From: Rhodoferax fermentans
GTDB taxonomy: Bacteria; Pseudomonadota; Gammaproteobacteria; Burkholderiales; Burkholderiaceae_C
Direction of reading: 5' to 3'
Length of the DNA: 64,000 nucleotides
NCBI RefSeq assembly: GCF_002017865.1
Contig: NZ_MTJN01000002.1
Location: 3,720,001-3,784,000, forward strand
Part shown: in pieces, positions 54,156-62,162 of the stretch
How positions within the stretch are numbered: position 1 is the stretch's first letter
Layout of the letters: each line of letters starts with the position of its first letter
Notes under the pieces: model-generated
What the model was told of the DNA's origin: nothing
Database searches by the model: none
What the model saw: only the letters and a program-made list of their open reading frames with translations
Made by a program: the position numbers and the translations under genes

Positions 54156-54939
54156 ACACCAGGCTTGAAGAGGTACACAAGCGACGCTCGCCAGTGGCCG
54201 GTGATTCCGACCACAACTCGGCATGTACCGTGACAGAGCGGTTGCCCAGGCGTGACACCCGGGCCAGAACTTCCACCACATCACCGACGTGGGCTGGCGC
54301 AATGAAGTCCATCCGCGCACTGCTGGCCATCACAAGGGTGCGCCTGACACAGCGAGTTGCAGCCACAAAACCGGCCTTGGCCAACCAGGACATGGCAGGA
54401 CCGCCGTGCAACACCCCGCGGTGGTTGGCATGGCCCGGAAACACAATTTCAGCCACGGTGACCCAGGGCCATGGCGAAGCAGGATCGGACGCTGGCGCCA
54501 AATGGATTGGCAACGTTGGCTGGGTGTCTGTGGTGCCCACCTGTGTTTGCGGCACCTCCGAGGCCGACTGACTTTGGCTCACCATCACAAAGTCTCCAGA
54601 CAAACATGGCGTGCGCTCGCCGCTGAGCAGCGCCTCCGCCACCAAACTGGTGCTGAGCGTGACTGAACGACGGCCTTTGTGTATCACCTGGGCACTGCAT
54701 TCGATCAAATGGCCCGCAGGCGCGGGTGCGGCAAAGTCGAGTCGGCTCACGGCGGCTGTGACCACCGTTCCACGCAACACCTTGCTGCCGACGATGAAAG
54801 CCAGCCGATCCAGGGCCGACAAGGCAGCGCCTCCAAACAGGGTACCGTGATGATTGGACTGGTCAGGCCACACCATGTCGACCACCGACATGGTGTTTGC
54901 GGATGTTGTTACTAGCGTCTCTTCAATAGCTTGATTCAT
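54136..54939 (-). CDS. Acyl-CoA thioesterase with two hotdog domains
   Basis: 267 aa from ATG 54939, which has a strong GGGGAGGA at 5 bp. Two hotdog repeats are visible: MVWPDQSNHHGTLFGG...ALDRLAF and IVFPGHANHRGVLHGGPAM, each with the NH-G-x-x-x-GG pattern of acyl-CoA hydrolases (YciA/BACH type). It cleaves acyl-CoA to free CoA in the cytosol. Its leader contains cobalamin riboswitch C, an unusual regulator for a thioesterase. Confidence 0.9.
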   Translation of the reverse strand: MNQAIEETLVTTSANTMSVVDMVWPDQSNHHGTLFGGAALSALDRLAFIVGSKVLRGTVVTAAVSRLDFAAPAPAGHLIECSAQVIHKGRRSVTLSTSLVAEALLSGERTPCLSGDFVMVSQSQSASEVPQTQVGTTDTQPTLPIHLAPASDPASPWPWVTVAEIVFPGHANHRGVLHGGPAMSWLAKAGFVAATRCVRRTLVMASSARMDFIAPAHVGDVVEVLARVSRLGNRSVTVHAELWSESPATGERRLCTSSSLVYVCVDH

Positions 54940-55077
54940 TTGCGTCCTCCCCAAAAAAGTGGAGGCGGAGCTTGGGCCAGCAATCATTGACGCAGCAGCG
55001 AAACTGCACGGAGTTACCCGTTGCGTTGAACAAACGACACTCGCACAGGGACACCCCGCCCATTACATAGGTCAATC

Positions 55078-55282
55078 ACCTCAAGGCAGGTCTCCTGGCT
55101 CTCGGGTCCTTGTTTGAGGTCTGTCTTCCCAGCGTTAAGCCAGTGACATGATGAACTTCAAACTCGCCGATCACAGTTGCGGGGGCAGCCACAGAATGGG
55201 TTGTGTCACAACCCTTCTGTCGTTCCCTTTTCATTCTTGCTGTTGGGCAAGAAACCCTGAGGCCAAATCAGTTTAGCACCCG
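55078..55282 (-). promoter_or_regulatory. Cobalamin riboswitch C (thioesterase/GNAT operon)
   Basis: On the minus strand: GGGTGCTAAAC, AAAAGGGAA, the GCTGCCCCCGCAACTGTGA block, GTCACTGG, GGGAAGACAG and the classic B12 box GAGAGCCAGGAGACCTGCC (about 55084-55103). The next gene on that strand is the double-hotdog thioesterase (start 54939). The cobK gene on the other strand is not under its control. Confidence 0.92.
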
Positions 55283-55459
55283 ACGCTCAGGTGCAGACCT
55301 CCACATCAGGCTTGTGACGCAGGGTCCATTCGGCCGCTACCCTACTCTGCAGTGCCAGCGCGGGGTTCAACGGCGTAGCAAACCGCCCTGTCGAAAAGAC
55401 ACTGCTTCAAGCGACTAACATTGACCAAACCATGTCGGCCAACTTCATTGATATCCACC
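55283..55459. other. Region between riboswitch C and cobK
   Basis: No gene is convincing here. It must contain the promoters of the leftward riboswitch C transcript and of cobK; I see no clear -35/-10 pair. Confidence 0.3.
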
Positions 55460-56224
55460 ATGACTGACCACCAGGTCTCAGACGGAACACGCGTGCTCCT
55501 GCTGGGCGGCACCACCGAAGCCAGTCGTTTGGCGCAGCTTCTGGCACAACAGGGCATCGACGCCGTTTTTTCTTATGCAGGACGCACCGATGCACCGATT
55601 GCCCAGCCCCTGCCCACTCGCACGGGCGGTTTTGGTGGCGTGGCAGGTTTACAAAACTGGTTGCTGACCGAGCGCATCAGCCATGTGGTGGACGCAACCC
55701 ACCCCTTCGCTGCGCAGATGAGCACCCATGCCGTGCAAGCCTGTGCGGCGACTGGGGTGCCATTGCTGGCACTGGAGCGGCCAGCCTGGCATGCGCAAGC
55801 TGGCGACCGCTGGCAACACGTGCCCGACCTGGCTGCCGCTGTCCGGGCCCTGCCCGCCAAACCGGCACGCGTTTTTCTGGCCATTGGGCGCCAGCAGCTG
55901 TCCACATTTTTAGTCTGCACACAACATTGGTATCTGTTGCGACTGGTCGACCCGATACAACAATTGCCCGCCCAACAGGGCCATGTGGTGATCGACAGGG
56001 GCCCCTTCACCGTTGCAGGCGACCGAGCCTTGATGCAGACACACCGTATCAGCTGCGTGGTCTCCAAGAACTCAGGTGGTGTTGGCGCGCAGGCCAAATT
56101 GACAGCGGCACGTGAACTGGGCTTACCGGTGATCATGATTGAGCGGCCACTTGTCCCACCACGCCAGACGGCGGGCGCTGTGAACGAGGTACTGCAGTGG
56201 ATTGCCACAACACCTCATCACTGA
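55460..56224 (+). CDS. cobK: CobK/CbiJ, precorrin-6A (cobalt-precorrin-6A) reductase
   Basis: 254 aa from ATG 55460. VLLLGGTTEASRLAQ at the N-terminus (nucleotide-binding), VVDATHPFAAQMS, CVVSKNSGG and a C-terminal IERP are the family marks. It reduces the precorrin ring with NADPH. It is the only corrin-ring enzyme in the window and stands alone on the plus strand, followed 24 bp later by an IS5 remnant; the rest of the ring pathway is elsewhere or absent. Confidence 0.93.
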   Translation: MTDHQVSDGTRVLLLGGTTEASRLAQLLAQQGIDAVFSYAGRTDAPIAQPLPTRTGGFGGVAGLQNWLLTERISHVVDATHPFAAQMSTHAVQACAATGVPLLALERPAWHAQAGDRWQHVPDLAAAVRALPAKPARVFLAIGRQQLSTFLVCTQHWYLLRLVDPIQQLPAQQGHVVIDRGPFTVAGDRALMQTHRISCVVSKNSGGVGAQAKLTAARELGLPVIMIERPLVPPRQTAGAVNEVLQWIATTPHH

Positions 56225-56247
56225 GATGCTCTTGTCGGGCAGTTCAC

Positions 56248-56405
56248 ACCCCCGGTAACGCACCTTGCCAAAACCCCACAGGCGCTGGATTACAGCAAAC
56301 ACATGTCCACACATGAGCGGATCTTGACGCGAATTACTTTATCGACCACGCCAGCCAGGCGACTGCGCTGGTTGGTGAATTTTTAGCCTTGGGGGCGGCA
56401 CCCGC
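56248..56405 (-). pseudogene. IS5-family transposase remnant
   Basis: On the minus strand the sequence parallels the C-terminal region of the transposase at 24135-24300: the CTTTGGCAAGGTGCGTTACCG-like end, the TTCACCAACCAGCGCAGTCG block and AAGATCCGCTCA are shared. Relative to the intact copy it has lost about 18 bp near the AAGAACCGCAACAAATC part and one base near GACTTC, so it is dead. Neither inverted repeat is seen. It lies between cobK and the second btuF. Confidence 0.85.
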
Positions 56406-56569
56406 TTGGGCTAGCAACAAAACTTACAGCTCCGATTTGCCACGATGGCCTGAGCCTGTCGTTCCATCTGAATCTTCCACCAGTGATGCCAGGCAATATG
56501 CACATCACGGGCCAGGTTGGGACCCAAGCAACGTTTCGCTAAACAACAGCAAACACGGTCGGGACGTCC
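56406..56569. other. Unassigned stretch beside the IS remnant
   Basis: It lies between the IS5 remnant and the end of the second btuF. No gene, repeat or terminator is recognisable; it may be further debris of insertion or deletion. Confidence 0.3.
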
Positions 56570-57472
56570 TCAAGGCTGCGCCTTCTTGGCAGAGGCAACA
56601 GGTGCCTTGTGACCCAGACACTGTGCCATCAGCCGGGCAGCTTCTGCCAGTCGTGGACCCGGTCGCACCAGCGCATTGGTCTGATCCAGTGAAAAAGCAC
56701 AGACACGGTCTTCACGAAGGGCTCGAATACTGTGCCAACCCGGGCGTTGCAGCAGGTCGGTCGCACTGCTCTCAACGGTCATGATCAGGTCCGGATTGGC
56801 ACGTACGATGAACTCGGGGTTGAGTTTGGGGAACGGCCCCAGACGGGCGTTCAGAATATTCTTCACCCCCAAGCTGGTCAGAATTTCGCCGATGAACGAG
56901 CTTTCACTGGCGCCGTAAGGGCCTTGACCCACCTCGTAATACACCCGCAGGCCTTTGACCGTTGGCGGCAAAGACTGCGCTGCTGCCTGCAAGCCTGCGT
57001 CGATGGCACGCCAGACCTGCTGCGCATTGGACACCGCGAGCAACTCACCCAGGGTCAGGATCGCTGTGCGCACATCGGCCAAGGTCTTGGGCTCCAGCAC
57101 CAGTACCTTAAGACCCAGGTCCTGCAGCCGCTCGGCAACATGCGAGGTATTGGCCATCAACACCACATCGGGGTGCAGGGCCACGATGGCCTCAATGTTG
57201 GGGTCCAGCCCACCGCCCACTCGCGGCAGTTGCGTCACCCGTTCTGGATAGTTGGAATAACGATCCACCCCGACCAACAGCTGACATTGACCCAGTTCAC
57301 ACACAGTCTCGGTCAATGACGGCAACAGGCTCACCACACGCTGGGGCGGTTTCTCCAGACGTACACGCACACCCCGGTAGTCCGTCACCTCCACCGCCGC
57401 CAGCACCGGCAAGCACATCCCCAGCAGACCACAAACAACCAACAAACGCATCAGACAAAACAAACGGATCAC
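56570..57472 (-). CDS. btuF: BtuF-like periplasmic corrinoid-binding protein (copy 2)
   Basis: 300 aa from GTG 57472 (GGGGAGA about 8 bp upstream). Signal peptide (MRLLVVCGLLGMCLPVLAA) and class III fold; it aligns closely with copy 1 (RVVSLLPSLTETVCELGQC, GVDRYSNYP, FPKLNPEF, VRPGPRL). No permease or ATPase gene accompanies it, so it may feed the BtuCD pair elsewhere in the cluster. Its leader contains riboswitch D. Confidence 0.92.
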   Translation of the reverse strand: MIRLFCLMRLLVVCGLLGMCLPVLAAVEVTDYRGVRVRLEKPPQRVVSLLPSLTETVCELGQCQLLVGVDRYSNYPERVTQLPRVGGGLDPNIEAIVALHPDVVLMANTSHVAERLQDLGLKVLVLEPKTLADVRTAILTLGELLAVSNAQQVWRAIDAGLQAAAQSLPPTVKGLRVYYEVGQGPYGASESSFIGEILTSLGVKNILNARLGPFPKLNPEFIVRANPDLIMTVESSATDLLQRPGWHSIRALREDRVCAFSLDQTNALVRPGPRLAEAARLMAQCLGHKAPVASAKKAQP

Positions 57473-57535
57473 GAGACATCTCCCCGAGTCAGCTATCACA
57501 CCAGCCCATGGTGGTGTGACAAAATTTGCTTCACA

Positions 57536-57586
57536 AAAAATAGCTTCCTGCCCTTTATTCATAATGGCTAGATCATGATTTAACCC
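57536..57586. repeat. REP-like repeat, copy 16
   Basis: AAAAAATAGCTTCCTGCCCT then TTATTCATAATGGCTAGATC carries the ATAGCTnCCTGCCCTT arm and a degraded GGGCTAGA arm. It sits between riboswitch D and the second btuF. Confidence 0.5.
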
Positions 57587-57598
57587 TCAACCCATAGA

Positions 57599-57703
57599 CT
57601 AGAGCAGATGACACGCCAAGCGTTTGGGACACGGCTTCGGGTCATCGGCGCAGCCAAACGCAGCGGTACACGTGGGTACACAGGAACAGGCAGAGTTGAT
57701 CAT
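57599..57703 (-). CDS. Short Cys-rich ORF after riboswitch D (34 aa, doubtful)
   Basis: ATG 57703 to TAG 57599. The peptide MINSACSCVPTCTAAFGC... has six Cys in 34 residues. It occupies the same place relative to riboswitch D as btuB does relative to riboswitch B, about 13 bp past the duplicated block. It may be the decayed start of a lost btuB copy, a leader peptide or chance. No clear ribosome binding site. Confidence 0.25.
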   Translation of the reverse strand: MINSACSCVPTCTAAFGCADDPKPCPKRLACHLL

Positions 57704-57715
57704 GGCAAAGCGAGC

Positions 57716-58017
57716 ATCAAAGTGCCCTCACCGTCCTCCCCGACAGTGCATGGGCGGCACGGTTGCACACTCTTATTTAAGAGTCTGCAGCCACCGTGTT
57801 GGCCGGTATCCGGGCTGGTGGAGTCAACCGCCATCACCTTCCCAAATGTCTGTCACGACATCCAGTGGCCTTGATGGCAGTAGAACCGAAAAGGTTCGTC
57901 CACTTACCGTTGCGGGGGCAGCGCAGCTTAGGTTGAGCTCGTTCAAGCCGCCCCCTCCTGCTTCCCGTTGAACTGCGCGATGTGAACCGCCGCGCGAGCA
58001 CCAACCGCTCAATTTTA
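57716..58017 (-). promoter_or_regulatory. Cobalamin riboswitch D (near-identical copy of B; second btuF)
   Basis: Minus-strand blocks are the same as in B: -10-like TAAAAT (58012-58017), GGTGCTCGCG, GCTGCCCCCGCAACGGTAA, GCCACTGG, GGGAAGGTGATGG and B12 box AGCCCGGATACCGGCC (57801-57816). Only the hairpin after the B12 box differs clearly from B (ACTCTTATTTAAGAGT here). The first substantial gene downstream is the second btuF. Confidence 0.92.
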
Positions 58018-58031
58018 GCTGGGCGCTCGGC

Positions 58032-58206
58032 TATGATCGTCGCCTTCAGGTGCTCGCAACCGCCAGGTTTCGGGAGAATCGGGAAGGCGGTGCAAGTCCG
58101 CCACGTGCCCAACGCTGTAAGGATGATGAACCACGTTGTATGCCACTGGCGCGAGCCGGGAAGGTGCGTGGTTCAGATGATTCCAAGTCAGAAGACCGGC
58201 CTGAAA
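58032..58206 (+). promoter_or_regulatory. Cobalamin riboswitch E with promoter (bluB)
   Basis: TATGAT (58032-58037) is a likely -10. Then come TTCAGGTGCTCGC (58044), GGGAAGGCGGTGCAAGTCC, CAACGCTGTAAGGATG, GCCACTGG, GGGAAGGTGCG and the B12 box AAGTCAGAAGACCGGCCTG (58185-58203). It lies head to head with riboswitch D; the two -10 boxes are only about 15 bp apart. Confidence 0.92.
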
Positions 58207-58263
58207 AACATCACACGCTGCACGGCCAGGCAGCGCTTTTGTTTCACCAGACAGGGGAATGTC

Positions 58264-59046
58264 ATGACATCTATCTCGGCACCAGCCACTCAAGACCAGC
58301 ACGCTTTCAGCCAGGAGGCCCGCGAAGCGGTCTACCAAGCCATCTTCAAACGCCGCGATGTGCGCGGCCAGTTTTTACCCAAACCCGTACCCGACGAGGT
58401 GCTGAGCCGCGTGCTGACCGCCGCCCACCACGCACCCTCGGTGGGCTTCATGCAGCCGTGGAATTTCTTGGTGGTGAAGTCCGATGCCGTCAAGCGTCGG
58501 GTGCACGAGGCCTTTGAGGTGGCCCACAAGCAGGCCGCTCAGATGTTTGAGGGTGACAAACGCGCCACTTACCAGACGCTCAAACTCGAAGGCATTGTGG
58601 AGTCACCCGTGGGCATCTGCATCACCTGTGACCGCGCCCGCACCGGCCCGGTGGTGATCGGGCGCACCCACATCCCCACCATGGACCTCTACAGCAGCGT
58701 ATGTGCGGTGCAGAACCTGTGGCTGGCGGCACGTGCCGAAGGCCTTGGCGTCGGCTGGGTCAGCATCTTCAACGAAAGCGCGCTGCGGGATGCGCTGGAC
58801 ATCCCCAGCCACATCACACCCATTGCCTACCTGTGTGTCGGTTATGTCAGCCACTTCAAGGACAAGCCAGAGCTGGAAACGGCGGGTTGGTTGCCACGGC
58901 TGCCGATCCAGGACGTGCTTTACTTTGACAGCTGGGGCCAACGCGACGACCAGCAGGCGCTGGTGGCACACCTGCAGCGCGAGGAAGCGTTGGCCGTGGC
59001 TTGCGGCGCCAACCCTCCCCTTGTAAACGCTGACAGCCTCTGCTGA
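58264..59046 (+). CDS. bluB: BluB, 5,6-dimethylbenzimidazole synthase
   Basis: 260 aa from ATG 58264 (AGGGGA upstream). Nitroreductase-like FMN fold with FKRRDVRGQF, HHAPSVGFMQPWNF and GLGVGWVSIF, as in BluB. It fragments reduced FMN with O2 to make the B12 lower ligand, so it works with CobT; this implies aerobic DMB synthesis. The gene is alone behind riboswitch E. Frames that extend it upstream to 57982 pass through the riboswitch and are not coding. Confidence 0.96.
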   Translation: MTSISAPATQDQHAFSQEAREAVYQAIFKRRDVRGQFLPKPVPDEVLSRVLTAAHHAPSVGFMQPWNFLVVKSDAVKRRVHEAFEVAHKQAAQMFEGDKRATYQTLKLEGIVESPVGICITCDRARTGPVVIGRTHIPTMDLYSSVCAVQNLWLAARAEGLGVGWVSIFNESALRDALDIPSHITPIAYLCVGYVSHFKDKPELETAGWLPRLPIQDVLYFDSWGQRDDQQALVAHLQREEALAVACGANPPLVNADSLC

Positions 59047-59096
59047 AGGCACAGCGGGAGCCCGGCCCAGCTCGGCAAACCCTACAATGCGCGTCT

Positions 59097-59354
59097 ATGT
59101 CGGACCTGACCCAAATCGACCAAATCACCGAACGTGTGGAACGCCTGCTGGTGCGTTATGAAGAACTCATGCGCACCAATGCCTTGCTCAACCAGCAGGT
59201 TGACACGCTCACCCAGGAGCGGGATTCGCTTAAATCGCGCCTGGGCGCGGCACGCGCCCGTGTAGATGCTTTGCTGGAACGCCTGCCGCAAGAGGCTGGC
59301 AGCAGCACCGTCAAACCGGCCTTCAAGACGGCGGCATCGCGGGGTGAAGCATGA
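59097..59354 (+). CDS. ZapB-like small coiled-coil protein
   Basis: 85 aa. A continuous heptad pattern from residue 8 to about 60 (RVERLLVRYEELMRTNALL, then LTQERDSLKSRL) predicts a coiled coil, with a polar tail. Its stop overlaps the zapA start by 4 bp. Genes of this kind precede zapA in many beta- and gammaproteobacteria and are related to ZapB/TIGR02449. A role at the division ring is inferred from the pairing. Confidence 0.82.
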   Translation: MSDLTQIDQITERVERLLVRYEELMRTNALLNQQVDTLTQERDSLKSRLGAARARVDALLERLPQEAGSSTVKPAFKTAASRGEA

Positions 59355-59677
59355 AGCAGTTGGAAGTGCAGATCATGGGCCAGAGTTACCTGCTGGGTTG
59401 CCCCGACGGCGGTGATGCACGCCTGCTGGATGCGGTGGAGCGGGTCGATACCGCCATGTGCAAGATCCGTGATGGTGGCAAAGTGCGCGCCCGTGACCGT
59501 ATTGCGGTGCTGGCGGCCTTGAACCTGGCATTTGACTTGACCGACCAGAGTGCACGTCAGGCGCTGGCGGGCGCTGATAACACGCCTGCCCAGCCAAGCA
59601 GCCAGCCCTCGGAAAAGCTGGGGGCCTTGCTGGCCCGGCTGGATGAGGCGCTGAACCGGGACAACCGCCTGATCTGA
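59351..59677 (+). CDS. zapA: Cell division protein ZapA
   Basis: 108 aa, normal ZapA size. QLEVQIMGQSYLLGCPDGG opens the FtsZ-binding globular domain; the C-terminal half is helical (DRIAVLAALNLAFDLTD). It bundles FtsZ filaments. Start overlaps the ZapB-like gene (ATGA). The 6S RNA often found after zapA is not present: the hslO gene ends only 8 bp downstream on the other strand. Confidence 0.93.
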   Translation: MKQLEVQIMGQSYLLGCPDGGDARLLDAVERVDTAMCKIRDGGKVRARDRIAVLAALNLAFDLTDQSARQALAGADNTPAQPSSQPSEKLGALLARLDEALNRDNRLI

Positions 59678-59685
59678 AGCAGCGC

Positions 59686-60672
59686 TTACTGCACCTCGGG
59701 GCTGCTGGGCGGCAACTGCTCCGGCTGGCGAAAAATCAGAGCGGCATCCACCGCATCAAAGCGGTATTGCTGGCCGCAATAATCACACCCCACCTCCACA
59801 TCCGGGCGTTCCTGCAGGATGCTTTCGACCTCTGGTGCACCCAGGCTCAAGAGCATACGGTTGACCCGTTCGCGGCTACAGGTGCATGAGAAACGCGGCC
59901 CCTTGTCACCTGTCAAAGGCTCGAACCGCAGCACACTCTCGTCCCAGAACAGACGGTGCAGGATGCTGTCGGCGTCCAGCGTCAGCAGTTCTTCACGTTT
60001 GAGGCTGGACGCCAGGATCGCGATACGCTGGTAGTCCTCGTTGAGGCCGATGTCATCCTCGGGCGCCCGTGTTGCCGTGCCCGCCAGGTTACCCACACCC
60101 TGCATCGGCAGGCGCTGGATCAGCAGGCCGGCGGCCACCTGGTCGTCAGCGGCCAACACCAGGGTGGTGTCCAGCTGCTCGCTTTGCAGCATGTAGTGCT
60201 GCAGCACATCGCTGAGCTTCTCCAACTTTTCATGCTGGTCACCAAACAAGGGCACCACCCCTTGGTAGGGCTGCTGGCCGGGTTGGCGGTTTTGCGGGTC
60301 CAGCGTGATGGCACACCGGCCCAGGTTGTCCACATTCACCATCTGGCTCAGACTGGCCTCGGCATCCAAGGTGCCATTGAGTGTGGCCGTGGCACGTAGA
60401 CCCAGGTCGGGCTGCACCTCCACCACCGCCAGTTTGACCGGACCATCACCAAAAATCTGGAGCACCAAAGCGCCATCAAACTTGATGTTGGACTGCATCA
60501 GCACCGCAGCTGCCGTCATTTCACCCAGCAGGTTTTGCAAGGGCTGCGGGTAGGCCCCGTGGGTGGTGTTGGCGGCACGGCGGCTCAGAATCTCGCGCCA
60601 AGCATCGGTCAGGCGCACCAAGACACCGCGCACTGGCAGGCCATCGAACAGGAATTTATGAATTTCAGACAA
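59686..60672 (-). CDS. hslO: Hsp33, redox-regulated chaperone HslO
   Basis: 328 aa. The C-terminal zinc-binding redox switch is complete: SCTCS and GCDYCGQQY (CxC and CxxC). The N-terminal part has the Hsp33 chaperone fold (AAVLMQSNIKFDGALVLQI). Oxidation of the four Cys releases zinc and activates holdase activity in the cytosol under bleach or heat stress. Convergent with zapA; a gamma-carbonic anhydrase gene lies 18 bp upstream on the same strand. Confidence 0.96.
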   Translation of the reverse strand: MSEIHKFLFDGLPVRGVLVRLTDAWREILSRRAANTTHGAYPQPLQNLLGEMTAAAVLMQSNIKFDGALVLQIFGDGPVKLAVVEVQPDLGLRATATLNGTLDAEASLSQMVNVDNLGRCAITLDPQNRQPGQQPYQGVVPLFGDQHEKLEKLSDVLQHYMLQSEQLDTTLVLAADDQVAAGLLIQRLPMQGVGNLAGTATRAPEDDIGLNEDYQRIAILASSLKREELLTLDADSILHRLFWDESVLRFEPLTGDKGPRFSCTCSRERVNRMLLSLGAPEVESILQERPDVEVGCDYCGQQYRFDAVDAALIFRQPEQLPPSSPEVQ

Positions 60673-60690
60673 GTTGGGTTCCTAGGAAAA

Positions 60691-61215
60691 TCAGGCGATT
60701 TTGTGCAAGCTGGCTTGAAAGCGCCGGGCGTTGGCCACATAGTGGTCAGCACTTTGGCGCAAGCCCTGCAATTGCTCGGGTGAGAGGTTACGCACCACTC
60801 TGGCTGGGCTGCCCAGGATCATAGAGCCATCTGGAAATACCTTGCCTTCGGTCACCAGGGCACCGGCACCGACCAGACAACCCTGGCCAATTTTGGCGCC
60901 GTTGAGCACCACCGCACCGATGCCGATCAGGCTGTTGTCTCCCACGGTGCAACCGTGCAACACCGCCTTGTGCCCCACCGTCACACCTGCACCAATGGTC
61001 AGGGGCTGGCCCACATCGGCGTGCAACACACTCAAGTCCTGGATGTTGCTGCGCTCACCAATGCGGATGGGGGCGGTGTCGCCGCGCGCCACCACACCAA
61101 ACCAGATACTCACATCGTCGGCCAGCACCACATCACCCATGACCTGGGCGCTGTCGGCCACCCAGGCGGACTTGGCCACCGTGGGGCAGATGCCATCAAC
61201 TTCGTACACTGCCAT
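60691..61215 (-). CDS. Gamma-carbonic anhydrase family protein
   Basis: 174 aa, left-handed beta-helix hexapeptide repeats ([26 protein letters not shown]). The three metal His are present: H65 (VLHADVG), H82 (VGHK) and H87 (VLHGC). R44 and D46 (ARGDTAPI) are conserved. Many members (YrdA-type) lack activity, so CO2 hydration is uncertain. Ends with a helical C-terminus. Probably co-transcribed with hslO. Confidence 0.92.
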   Translation of the reverse strand: MAVYEVDGICPTVAKSAWVADSAQVMGDVVLADDVSIWFGVVARGDTAPIRIGERSNIQDLSVLHADVGQPLTIGAGVTVGHKAVLHGCTVGDNSLIGIGAVVLNGAKIGQGCLVGAGALVTEGKVFPDGSMILGSPARVVRNLSPEQLQGLRQSADHYVANARRFQASLHKIA

Positions 61216-61267
61216 AGGTCTCTTTCACGTTTTAGATACCTAGAATTGTAGGATTGAGAAACCCACC

Positions 61268-62137
61268 ATGACTTTGCCCCGCACGGACCCATGCCAAGGC
61301 AGCTCGCCCAAACAGCCTCTGGCTGATGGACTGGCGTCAGAAACGTCTTTGCGCGCCCAAGCCCTGCGGCTGTTGTTGCTGCCTGATACACAGGACAAAG
61401 CCCAGGCCGTGAGAGCCCTCAAGGTACAGGATTGGCCGCTGGATACCGGGACGCAGCTATCAGAACCCTTGGGCGTGCCAGGACGCCCACCACGCCCGCA
61501 GCTGGTTCAACCCAGCGCCCTGGCCAAGCGTGCGGTAGGTACGCCGCAAGGCCGAGCCAGCCTGATCCACGCGCTGACACACATTGAAGCCAACGCCATC
61601 AACCTGGCACTCGACATCGTCTGGCGCTTTCCCAACATGCCCGAGGCTTTTTACCGCGACTGGTGGCAGGTGGCGGTGGAAGAGGCCCTGCACTTTCAGT
61701 TGCTGGAAGCCCATTTGCGCTCTCTGGGCCACGCCTACGGCGATTTTCCTGCACACGATGGTTTGTGGGACATGGCAGCCAAAACGCAGGACGATCTGCT
61801 GGCCCGCCTGGCCCTGGTGCCACGTACCTTGGAGGCGAGGGGGCTGGATGTCACACCCGCGATCCGCAACAAGCTGGTGTCGGTGGGTGACCAGGCGGCT
61901 GCGGCTATCCTGGATGTGATCCTGCGCGACGAAATTGGTCATGTGGCCACGGGCAACTACTGGTACGCTGCCCTGTGTGCCCAACGTGGCCTGGACCCTG
62001 TACTGACCTACACCCAGTTGGCACAACGGTATACCGCACCGGTGCTCAAGGGCCCCTTCAACCTCTCTGCCCGGCGTGCTGCCGGTTTTACTGAGGCCGA
62101 GCTGACTGCGTTGTGTGGTACACCGCAGGCTGCCTGA
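61268..62137 (+). CDS. DUF455 family protein (ferritin-like fold)
   Basis: 289 aa. The second half has ferritin-like metal residues: HIEANAINLALD, VEEALHFQLLEAHL and RDEIGHVATGN, consistent with a di-iron or similar four-helix centre. Family function is unknown; some relatives act in tRNA modification. ATG 61268 follows GAGAAAC weakly. It is followed after 25 bp by the EAL-HDOD gene. Confidence 0.88.
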   Translation: MTLPRTDPCQGSSPKQPLADGLASETSLRAQALRLLLLPDTQDKAQAVRALKVQDWPLDTGTQLSEPLGVPGRPPRPQLVQPSALAKRAVGTPQGRASLIHALTHIEANAINLALDIVWRFPNMPEAFYRDWWQVAVEEALHFQLLEAHLRSLGHAYGDFPAHDGLWDMAAKTQDDLLARLALVPRTLEARGLDVTPAIRNKLVSVGDQAAAAILDVILRDEIGHVATGNYWYAALCAQRGLDPVLTYTQLAQRYTAPVLKGPFNLSARRAAGFTEAELTALCGTPQAA

Positions 62138-62162
62138 CCCCCGAATTTTTTAAGGCTTTTCC

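Noticed and set aside
57982..58263. Upstream extension of bluB to 57982
   Set aside because: The extension would translate the bluB promoter and the whole cobalamin riboswitch E; ATG 58264 has its own AGGGGA.
59678..59685. 6S RNA downstream of zapA
   Set aside because: Only 8 bp separate zapA and the convergent hslO, leaving no room for the RNA.
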